Program-made: the position numbers and the translations under genes
Part shown: in pieces, positions 1-6,062 of the stretch
Layout: each line of letters opens with the position of its first letter
Position numbering within the stretch: the stretch's first letter is position 1
The notes under the pieces: model-generated
Told to the model about the DNA's origin: nothing
Seen by the model: only the letters and a program-made list of their open reading frames with translations
Database searches by the model: none
Source of the DNA: an uncultured Bacilli bacterium
Lineage (GTDB): Bacteria; Bacillota_I; Bacilli_A; RF39; UBA660
DNA: 8,346 nucleotides
Direction of reading: 5' to 3'
NCBI GenBank assembly: GCA_947623645.1
Contig: CANQHK010000049.1
Span: forward strand, 1 to 8,346

Positions 1-51
1 GGAAGCCGACCGCTGCGGCTTCCCTCTTTCGTTCCCGCCTTTTACAGGCGG
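1..51. repeat. Two GC-rich perfect hairpins at the window edge
   Basis: GGAAGCCG (1-8) pairs with CGGCTTCC (16-23), and CCGCCT (35-40) pairs with AGGCGG (46-51). The first 60 bases are about 60% GC in a clearly AT-rich window. The tract lies in frame within the C-terminal tail of the penicillin-binding protein gene. Confidence 0.6.
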
Positions 52-2733
52 TCCTTTTACTGTGGCACTTCCGTTTAACTTTAATGCAAATGCATTCGAA
101 GAAGTAGATCCGGATGTACCACTATTGTTTCCGGAAGTAGTACCATTACCACCAGTTGAATTTCCTTCTTGGGTTGTACTAGAAGATGGAGTATAGCTGA
201 ACGAATAAGTAGCAGGTGCACTTTGATTTGCTGAATAATTTTTAAATGTTGTAACGACTTTATATGTTCCGTTAATATTCGAATTTGCATTGAGCGTAAA
301 GGTATTTTCTGTAGTAAATCCTAAGAATACATTTTCATAGTAAACATTATAACCGAAATCTCCATAAGATTCATTTGCTTCTGGTGCATTTAATTTTGAC
401 CAGCTAATCGTAATTTTTTCTTCCTTTTCATCGTAACTAACTTTTAAGTTATGAACACCCTCTAATTTTTCGTAAGCAGTAGATGTATCGGTAGGTTCCG
501 TTCCTTTTTTGAAATATTCATAAGTAATTTGATCAGCCGGTGTATTGCTACTTGCAAGAAGTGGAGGATTGGTTCCAGCTTCAATAGCTACTTGAACAAC
601 ACTGTTTGGTACTTCAAACTGTTGATTATTTTTATTGAAAACAGCATTTCCTAAAGCCTTAAATAATTTTTGTCTTTGTAAAACAGCGGTTGTGTTCGAA
701 TGGTGTCCATCTTGAATTTTATCATACCCATACCACATACCAATGGAATATTCTGGATCATATCCAACAATCCATGCATCATTGACTGTATTTCCTGGAA
801 GATGGAATTTTTCCTTAGTAGTATCATCAAAACTTGAAGTTCCTGTTTTTGCTGCAACGTTTACGCCAGGAACACTAGCACCACTTGAAAGACCATTTGT
901 AACAGCAGTTCTTAAAACACTTGTCATCATATAAGCTGTAGAATCACTCATGACTTGTTTCTTTTCTCCCTCATGCGTTGTTACATCTCCGTTATCACGA
1001 TATACAATTTTGTTTACTGTGTATGGTTTAATGTAATATCCACCATTGGCAAAAGCAGCATAAGCACTTGCCATTTGAAGAGGAGTCGTACCTTTCTTAG
1101 TAGTGAAAGCTCCAACAGCATGAGCTTCATGAATTTTTCCGTTTTCAATTTCTGGATAAATTCCTAAATTTTGAGCAAACTCAATAATTTTATCATTTCC
1201 AACGCTTTTACTAACTTGTTGAAAAGCCTTTAGAGCAGGAATGTTTCTAGATTTAGCAAGAGCTGTTCTTAAACTGATTTGTCCTAAATAGTTTCGATCA
1301 GAGTTATTGATTTCAACACCGTTAGAATACGTATATGGTTCATCGAAAAACTGTGTATAAGTGCTCCAATCTAAGTATTCCATACCAGGACCATAATCGA
1401 AAATAGGTTTTGCTGCTGATCCGATCTGTTTATTTGCTTGCGTAGCAAAGTTAAATCCTCGATTCCCACGATTTCGACCAGCTCCAACAGCTACAAGTTT
1501 TCCTGTTTTCACTTCAACAATTGCAGCTCCACCTTGTACTTTATCATCAATCCATGTAAAGTTTTTACTAACTCCATTAAAAATATCATCAATTGGTTTT
1601 TGCTTTGAACGAATCATGTTGGTATAAACTAAAACTGGAGTCTTTGTAGGATAGATACCATATTCATCTCTTAATTCATCTAAAACGGTATCGATATAAG
1701 CTTGATAATCTTGAGAACTTTGACTTTTCTCTTGAATTAAAGTAGCAACCGAAATCTTTTTGGCAGCATCTGCTTCTTCTTTGGTAATATAGCCATGTCG
1801 TTTCATTAAGTTTAATACTTCATTTTTTCTCGTGTCCGTTCCGCTCGGATTCGTATAAGGATTTAATCCTTCTGGTGCTTGGAACATTCCAACCAACATC
1901 GCAGATTCTACTAAGTTTAGTTGTCTAGCACTTTTTCCGAAGTAGGTTTCACTTGCTTGTTCAACTCCACAAGCGTGATTTCCAAGGCAGTGATTATTAA
2001 TATAAAATTCGATAATTTCTTCTTTTGTAAAATTCTTTTCAAGTTTAAATACAGCTAAATAAATATCTGTAAATTTCCGAACAACTCCTTTAAACCCTTT
2101 GGAAGTTCTCGAAGTTAAACTATTTTTTATAACCTGCATGGATAGGGTAGAAGCACCACCTGCTTTAGAATCTCCAGCAGCTTGTTTTAAACTAGCGAGG
2201 ATAAAACGAGGAGCATCGAACCCATTATGTTGAAAGAATCTAGAATCTTCTGTTGCAACTAAGGCATCTACCAAAACTTCTGGTAAATCATCATATTCAA
2301 TATTTTCCCTTAAGTCTACTCCAAGACGCGTAATTTCTTGCCCTTCACTATCATAGAGAATGGATGATTCTTTATGAATTAATTCGTTTACATCGAATGC
2401 TGGTGCATCCAAAACAACGTACGTTAAGAATCCAACCACTCCAACCGTTCCTGTAATCATTAGAACAAGACAGATGATAAATAGGGCATTGATGATTTTT
2501 CTTCTTTTCTTTTTCGAAGTTGTACTATCCAAAAATCTTGCAATAAATAGAAAGAAGAGAAGACAGAAAGTAGAAATTGCACCCAAAATTACACCTTGCA
2601 TTAAATAACCAATGACGAATGCAAAAACAAGTGCAAAAATCATCAAGTACCAAATTCTTTTATCATTTCCGATTAAAGTTTTAAAAAAACCTTGTTTCCC
2701 CCTTTTGCTTTCACTTTGTGTTTTTCTTGCCAT
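1..2733 (-). CDS. ponA: Class A penicillin-binding protein (PBP1-type, glycosyltransferase/transpeptidase), 3' end beyond window
   Basis: Bifunctional peptidoglycan synthase: it polymerises lipid II and cross-links stem peptides outside the membrane. I read 911 codons with no stop before the left edge, so the gene is partial; B. subtilis PonA is about 914 residues. In order: basic N-terminus; three hydrophobic segments (about 27-46, 47-66, 80-107) with KKKRRK between the second and third; glycosyltransferase domain with EDSRFFQHNG (Glu162), GGASTLSMQ (192-200) and RKFTD (219-223); transpeptidase with SAAK (Ser439, Lys442), SRN (495-497) and KTGTS (629-633); an FN3-like domain (about 758-848); a Ser/Thr/Gly/Asn-rich linker; and a basic tail. 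The ATG at 2731-2733 follows GGAGGTG by six bases, inside the recU 3' end. The 23-bp overlap with recU indicates co-transcription, as in B. subtilis recU-ponA. Oddities are the three membrane segments, two lone ectodomain cysteines (249, 255), Asp in place of Glu in the RKxxE motif, and a GC-rich final 20 codons. Confidence 0.95.
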   Translation of the reverse strand, partial: MARKTQSESKRGKQGFFKTLIGNDKRIWYLMIFALVFAFVIGYLMQGVILGAISTFCLLFFLFIARFLDSTTSKKKRRKIINALFIICLVLMITGTVGVVGFLTYVVLDAPAFDVNELIHKESSILYDSEGQEITRLGVDLRENIEYDDLPEVLVDALVATEDSRFFQHNGFDAPRFILASLKQAAGDSKAGGASTLSMQVIKNSLTSRTSKGFKGVVRKFTDIYLAVFKLEKNFTKEEIIEFYINNHCLGNHACGVEQASETYFGKSARQLNLVESAMLVGMFQAPEGLNPYTNPSGTDTRKNEVLNLMKRHGYITKEEADAAKKISVATLIQEKSQSSQDYQAYIDTVLDELRDEYGIYPTKTPVLVYTNMIRSKQKPIDDIFNGVSKNFTWIDDKVQGGAAIVEVKTGKLVAVGAGRNRGNRGFNFATQANKQIGSAAKPIFDYGPGMEYLDWSTYTQFFDEPYTYSNGVEINNSDRNYLGQISLRTALAKSRNIPALKAFQQVSKSVGNDKIIEFAQNLGIYPEIENGKIHEAHAVGAFTTKKGTTPLQMASAYAAFANGGYYIKPYTVNKIVYRDNGDVTTHEGEKKQVMSDSTAYMMTSVLRTAVTNGLSSGASVPGVNVAAKTGTSSFDDTTKEKFHLPGNTVNDAWIVGYDPEYSIGMWYGYDKIQDGHHSNTTAVLQRQKLFKALGNAVFNKNNQQFEVPNSVVQVAIEAGTNPPLLASSNTPADQITYEYFKKGTEPTDTSTAYEKLEGVHNLKVSYDEKEEKITISWSKLNAPEANESYGDFGYNVYYENVFLGFTTENTFTLNANSNINGTYKVVTTFKNYSANQSAPATYSFSYTPSSSTTQEGNSTGGNGTTSGNNSGTSGSTSSNAFALKLNGSATVKGPPVKGGNERGKPQRSAS

Positions 2734-3313
2734 CTAAGACACCTCCATAAATTTTATCGACAACTTTCAAATAATCGAGTCGTGGCATATATCCATCTTC
2801 TATCAATTTTCCATATTCTTCAAAATAGGAAAGAGGAATTGAACTTCTTGTGTTTTCTTCCAAAAACTTTTTTAAATCTTTTGCTAGAAGAAGATAATTC
2901 TTTTTTTCTTTTACAAACCGAACAATTAAAAAACAGATGCCACCATGTTCTTCTACTTTAAACATATGCTGAATTTGATGTTTATGAATATTTTTTATTG
3001 GAAAAGAAGTAGAGGAAATGGTTTCTTTTGCTTCAAAGTCAATGTACCTTCCTTTATAAATTCCGTTATAATCTGTAGTTGATGGACTATCAAAGTAAGC
3101 TTTTTTAATGACTTTTCCTTTTTCCGTATAATCGACTTCTTGAATTTTAATCGGAGTCGGTTTTTTATATATGAGGGCTTTATCAATTTCTCGGTAATAT
3201 GCATTACTTTGATTGATGTCGCTTTCTAAATCCATTCCACGGTTAGCATAAATAATATTCTTTTTATCTTTTTCAACCGTTTTCCTGATTCTTGTTCCAG
3301 CTGGATATTTCAT
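2711..3313 (-). CDS. recU: Holliday junction resolvase RecU
   Basis: Cleaves four-way DNA junctions during recombinational repair and chromosome segregation in Bacillota. The 200-residue product carries the family signatures: NRGMDLE near residue 25, then STTDYNGIYKGRYIDFEAKE, which holds the acidic/Lys active-site set (Asp81, Glu94, Lys96 in this numbering), and HKHQIQHM near 110-117. Length matches B. subtilis RecU (about 206). I chose ATG 3311-3313, giving MKYPAG, which parallels the MIRYP start of B. subtilis; AAAGG lies nine bases upstream. An in-frame GTG at 3320-3322 would add three residues but directly abuts the Shine-Dalgarno, so it is unlikely. It is the first gene of an apparent recU-ponA operon and its 3' end contains the ponA ribosome binding site. 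The family call is secure; only the start is open. Confidence 0.96.
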   Translation of the reverse strand: MKYPAGTRIRKTVEKDKKNIIYANRGMDLESDINQSNAYYREIDKALIYKKPTPIKIQEVDYTEKGKVIKKAYFDSPSTTDYNGIYKGRYIDFEAKETISSTSFPIKNIHKHQIQHMFKVEEHGGICFLIVRFVKEKKNYLLLAKDLKKFLEENTRSSIPLSYFEEYGKLIEDGYMPRLDYLKVVDKIYGGVLDGKKNTK

Positions 3314-3332
3314 GCTCTTCACCCTTTCTCTT

Positions 3333-3341
3333 ATTATAGCA
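3333..3341 (-). promoter_or_regulatory. Extended -10 promoter for recU-ponA
   Basis: On the minus strand the sequence reads TGCTATAAT: a perfect -10 hexamer (3338-3333) preceded by the extended TGn element. No convincing -35 box lies 16-18 bases upstream. The predicted start point, near 3326-3328, falls at the edge of the Shine-Dalgarno, so the leader would be only about 14 nt. The -10 sits right beside the left arm of the 3343-3401 palindrome. Confidence 0.65.
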
Positions 3342-3342
3342 A

Positions 3343-3401
3343 AAAACTTGTAAATTTTCTATATTTTTTCCGAAAAAGAAAAGAATATTTTCACAAGTTT
3401 T
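3343..3401. repeat. Long imperfect AT-rich palindrome in the recU / 43-codon ORF gap
   Basis: Outer arms AAAACTTGT (3343-3351) and ACAAGTTTT (3393-3401) are perfectly complementary. Inside them, 3361-3369 pairs with 3380-3388 (nine pairs including one G-U), leaving a loop of about 10 nt. Read on the minus strand, the right-hand arm runs into TTTTTT and could terminate rnjA transcription just before the recU promoter. Read on the plus strand, it lies upstream of the 43-codon gene and also ends in a T run. It could equally be an operator. The stem is AT-rich, so terminator strength is doubtful. Confidence 0.55.
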
Positions 3402-3461
3402 GTCGAATTCCATGCAAAATTTAAAAAAAGGTTGTAAACTACTACTAAGGAGAGGATAGAA

Positions 3462-3593
3462 ATGAATTATTTAGAGGTTATTGAAGTTCTTCGAAAGTTA
3501 GAAAGTGATACCAGAGAAATTCAAATTGAAGAGAAGTTGGTATCGTACAAAAGAGATCTTTTAAGAAAAAGAAAAGATGCTATAAAAGAGTAG
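3462..3593 (+). CDS. Uncharacterised 43-residue charged small protein
   Basis: I do not recognise this protein. It begins MNYLEVIEVLRKLESD and ends RKRKDAIKE, is rich in Glu, Lys and Arg, has no cysteine or membrane segment, and looks wholly helical, with an acidic first half and a basic end. The case for a real gene is the excellent Shine-Dalgarno AAGGAGAGG at 3448-3456, five bases before ATG 3462-3464, in the otherwise gene-free gap facing recU. It is divergent from recU and converges on rnjA, whose last 14 bases it overlaps. No clear promoter was found; the long palindrome lies 60 bases upstream and would be within or near its leader. Alternatives are a non-coding RNA or a chance ORF with a good ribosome site. 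Confidence 0.6.
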   Translation: MNYLEVIEVLRKLESDTREIQIEEKLVSYKRDLLRKRKDAIKE

Positions 3594-5262
3594 CATCAAT
3601 TTCTGTTAAAATTGGTAAGATAATGGGTCTTCTTCCAGTTTTTTGTTCAATAAATGGAATTAAATCAGCAATAATTTTTGGTTTTATTGTATTGGAAGAT
3701 TCTTTATTGTTTAAATGTTTTTGAATAATTTTTAAAGCAACTCCTTCAATTTCTTTAATGAGTTCTTCATTTTCATTCACGAGAATAAAACCACGGGTTG
3801 TAATATTTAACTTTCCAATAATTTCTTTTGTTTTATTGTTGATATTTGCAAGAACAACTAAGATTCCATCATTTGCCATGATTTTTCGATCTCGAATAAC
3901 AGCACTACAAATTTCTCCAATTCTGTCTCCATCGACGTAAACATCTTCCCCAGAGACACATTCTTGACTTTTTGTAATCACATGATTTTCTAAGAGAAGC
4001 ACATCTCCGTTTCTTAAAACGAAGGTGTTTTCTTTTGGAATTCCGCATTCTACTCCAAGATCAGCATGGCGTTTCAACATTCTGTAGTCCCCATGAAAAG
4101 GCATTAAATATTTTGGCTTTAAAAGTCGAATCATCAATTTTAATTCTTCTTGGTTGGCGTGCCCTGAGGTATGAATATCACTTAAAGAAGTATTCGTGAA
4201 AACTTTTACTCCTTTTAAATATAATTTATTGATTGTTCTTGAAATACTTAATTGATTTCCAGGTATTGCACTGGATGAGAAAATAACCACATCATCTGGT
4301 CTTAACTGAATTTGTTTATGGGTACCGTTTGCAATTCTAGAAAGAGCTGCCAAAGGTTCTCCTTGACTTCCCGTACAAAGAATTGTAACTTCCCCTGGTT
4401 TAAGGTTGTTGGCTTCTTCAGCAGATATTAACAATTCTTTATGATTGATATATCCACCTTTTATAGAAATATTGACATTGTTTTCCATACTTCTTCCAAA
4501 AATACAAATTTTCCGATTGTGTTTATAACAAGTTTCAAAAATATGTTTTAAACGGTAAATATTTGAGGCAAAGGTTGCAATAATAATTCTTTCGGTTTGA
4601 TATTGATCAAAAAAATCGGATAAAGCACCATCTACTTTAGATTCACTTTTGGAAATTCCTTCATTTAAAACATTGGTTGAATCACTAATGAGCAAATCAA
4701 CCCCTCTTTCTCCAATTCGAGCCATTTTATGTAAATCAGCCATTGGTCCAATTGGAGTAAAATCAAATTTAAAGTCTCCCGTTGTTACAATTGTACCATC
4801 TTTTGTTGTAATCGCAATTCCATGAGAATCTGGAATGGAGTGTGTTGTTCGAAAAAATTCTACTTGCATGTTTTTAAATTTCAAAATATCTTGATCCGTA
4901 TATGCAACAAGCCCATCATAGCGAATATTTCGGTCTTCTAGTTTTAAGGCAATCAATTCTTTGGCTTGATTGGGTGCATAGATTTTTGGAATTGAAACAC
5001 TTTGAAGAAGAAAAGGAATTCCTCCAATATGATCTTCGTGTCCGTGTGTAATAATTAAAGCTTTTATTTTTTCTTCATTTTCTTTTAAATAAGTAAAATC
5101 TGGAAGAACATAATCGATTCCTAAAGATTCTCCTTCTGGAAAATTAATCCCGGCATCGATTGCAATAATTTCATCGCCACATTCAATGGCATACATGTTT
5201 TTACCAACTTCCCCTAAACCTCCTAAAACAAGTATTTTTGTTTTATTTGGTTTATCGTTCAT
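3580..5262 (-). CDS. rnjA: Ribonuclease J (RNase J1-like)
   Basis: Metallo-beta-lactamase/beta-CASP ribonuclease with 5'-3' exonuclease and endonuclease activity, central to mRNA turnover and rRNA maturation in Bacillota. The 560-residue product is full length for the family (about 555). Visible zinc-site motifs are HGHEDHIGG (His73, His75, Asp77, His78), THS (His141), TTGDFKFD (Asp163) and PFHGD (His390). The beta-CASP region includes SDIHTSGHA (361-369), and the C-terminal domain extends to residue 560. The intact HxHxDH motif favours J1 over J2, in which this motif is degenerate in B. subtilis. ATG 5260-5262 follows AAAGGAG by seven bases and a near-consensus promoter lies just upstream, so this is probably a single-gene unit. 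Its 3' end overlaps the convergent 43-codon gene. No strong terminator follows directly; the palindrome at 3343-3401 may serve. Confidence 0.97.
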   Translation of the reverse strand: MNDKPNKTKILVLGGLGEVGKNMYAIECGDEIIAIDAGINFPEGESLGIDYVLPDFTYLKENEEKIKALIITHGHEDHIGGIPFLLQSVSIPKIYAPNQAKELIALKLEDRNIRYDGLVAYTDQDILKFKNMQVEFFRTTHSIPDSHGIAITTKDGTIVTTGDFKFDFTPIGPMADLHKMARIGERGVDLLISDSTNVLNEGISKSESKVDGALSDFFDQYQTERIIIATFASNIYRLKHIFETCYKHNRKICIFGRSMENNVNISIKGGYINHKELLISAEEANNLKPGEVTILCTGSQGEPLAALSRIANGTHKQIQLRPDDVVIFSSSAIPGNQLSISRTINKLYLKGVKVFTNTSLSDIHTSGHANQEELKLMIRLLKPKYLMPFHGDYRMLKRHADLGVECGIPKENTFVLRNGDVLLLENHVITKSQECVSGEDVYVDGDRIGEICSAVIRDRKIMANDGILVVLANINNKTKEIIGKLNITTRGFILVNENEELIKEIEGVALKIIQKHLNNKESSNTIKPKIIADLIPFIEQKTGRRPIILPILTEIDATLL

Positions 5263-5303
5263 TTTTAAACTCCTTTCTTTTCTATAAGAATCAACCGAAG
5301 ATG

Positions 5304-5332
5304 ATTATACTACAAATAGGAAATTTTTGCAA
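5304..5332 (-). promoter_or_regulatory. Sigma-A type promoter of rnjA
   Basis: On the minus strand TTGCAA (5332-5327) and a perfect TATAAT (5309-5304) are separated by exactly 17 bases. The start point should lie near 5297, giving a leader of about 35 nt that contains the AAAGGAG ribosome site. No other structure is evident in the leader. Confidence 0.8.
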
Positions 5333-5349
5333 GTAGGGGAAGAAAAAAC

Positions 5350-5374
5350 AAAAAAAGCACAGAACTGGTTGTGC
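5350..5374 (-). terminator. Intrinsic terminator of the GNAT gene
   Basis: Read on the minus strand, GCACA and TGTGC form a five-pair stem (5374-5370 with 5361-5357) around an eight-base loop. Seven T follow at once (5356-5350), with a second T tract to 5343. It lies 19 bases past the GNAT stop codon and upstream of the rnjA promoter, so it separates the two units. Confidence 0.75.
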
Positions 5375-5392
5375 ATCTTTATGAATAAAAGG

Positions 5393-5884
5393 CTATCTGG
5401 ATATTTTCATATGAATATCTTCTTCTGTTTTTCCTACACCATCTTGTATAAATCCAACTTTCTCATAACAGTGAATTGCTTTTGGATTGGTAGAATAAAC
5501 ATTTAATTCCATTCCTTCTAGATTTAATGTTTCATAAGCATATTTTAATAAAGTTTGGATTGCTTCTGTTCCATAGTGTTGATCTTGTTTCTTTGGTGTA
5601 ATGGATATTCCTAGTTCTCCAATATGATCGTGAATGTGCATGATTTCGATGTTTCCAATAAAATCTCCAGTTTGTTTTTCAATCATGGAAAAGCAGAGAG
5701 CACCCTTTTGTAATTTTGCATCCACCCAACTTAATTCTTCTTCCTGTGTATAAACACGAGTTTCGTGACTAATTTTATTTGCAACATTGGGGTCATTGAC
5801 CATCGTCAAATAATCATTGACTAATTTTTTATTTAATTTTACATAGCTTATATTTTCTGATTCAAATACAACTTCATAATCCAT
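5393..5884 (-). CDS. GNAT-family N-acetyltransferase (RimJ/RimL-like fold)
   Basis: A 163-residue acetyl-CoA-dependent acetyltransferase; the substrate cannot be read from sequence. The GNAT core is visible: the GNIEI strand near 77-81, ELGISITPKKQ leading into the acetyl-CoA pyrophosphate loop QDQHYGTEA (100-108, a QxxGxA-type motif A), then NPKAIHCYEKVGF (133-145), the typical Asn/Tyr-containing motif B that ends the fold. It resembles the Acetyltransf_3 group, which includes ribosomal-protein and small-molecule acetyltransferases. ATG 5882-5884 follows AGGAGG by about seven bases. It has its own promoter and terminator, so it is monocistronic, divergent from miaB and upstream of rnjA on the same strand. 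Nothing in the context indicates its substrate. Confidence 0.9.
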   Translation of the reverse strand: MDYEVVFESENISYVKLNKKLVNDYLTMVNDPNVANKISHETRVYTQEEELSWVDAKLQKGALCFSMIEKQTGDFIGNIEIMHIHDHIGELGISITPKKQDQHYGTEAIQTLLKYAYETLNLEGMELNVYSTNPKAIHCYEKVGFIQDGVGKTEEDIHMKISR

Positions 5885-5904
5885 AAAGATTCCTCCTATT
5901 TTTA

Positions 5905-5933
5905 ATTATACTAGAAGAAAGAATGAAAGTAAA
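5905..5933 (-). promoter_or_regulatory. Promoter of the GNAT gene
   Basis: On the minus strand TTTACT (5933-5928) is followed after 17 bases by a perfect TATAAT (5910-5905). The -10 ends about 20 bases before the start codon, so the leader is short and holds only the AGGAGG site. Confidence 0.7.
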
Positions 5934-6002
5934 TTGAAAAAATATAGAGATTTCCAAAAAAATAAGATTATTTTAGAAAGAATTGTGAATTAAAAATATA
6001 GG

Positions 6003-6031
6003 TTTCTTTTTTTTAGGATTTGTTGTATAAT
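6003..6031 (+). promoter_or_regulatory. Promoter of miaB-ymcA
   Basis: A perfect TATAAT lies at 6026-6031. The -35 position for 17-base spacing (6003-6008, TTTCTT) is a poor match, and the spacer is T-rich. The start point is expected near 6038, which leaves about 25 nt before the preferred GTG start at 6063 but only about 10 nt before the ATG at 6048. Confidence 0.6.
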
Positions 6032-6049
6032 AGCAAAAGATAAAGAAAT

Positions 6050-6055
6050 GGGGAG
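6050..6055 (+). promoter_or_regulatory. Ribosome binding site that decides the miaB start
   Basis: GGGGAG lies seven bases before GTG 6063-6065, the ideal spacing for that codon. It lies downstream of the ATG at 6048, so it cannot serve that codon, which has no purine-rich site of its own at good spacing. Confidence 0.6.
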
Positions 6056-6062
6056 ATTAGAA

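Noticed and set aside
743..934. Plus-strand frames within the PBP region, such as 743-934, 955-1167 and 2692-2961
   Set aside because: They are opposite-strand shadows of the continuous PBP and recU frames, without ribosome sites or recognisable domains.
2995..3204. Minus-strand 69-codon frame inside recU
   Set aside because: It is out of frame with a well-supported RecU reading and has no family match that I can see.
3320..3322. GTG start for recU
   Set aside because: It directly follows AAAGG with no spacer, and the ATG nine bases downstream matches the known RecU N-terminus and is properly spaced.
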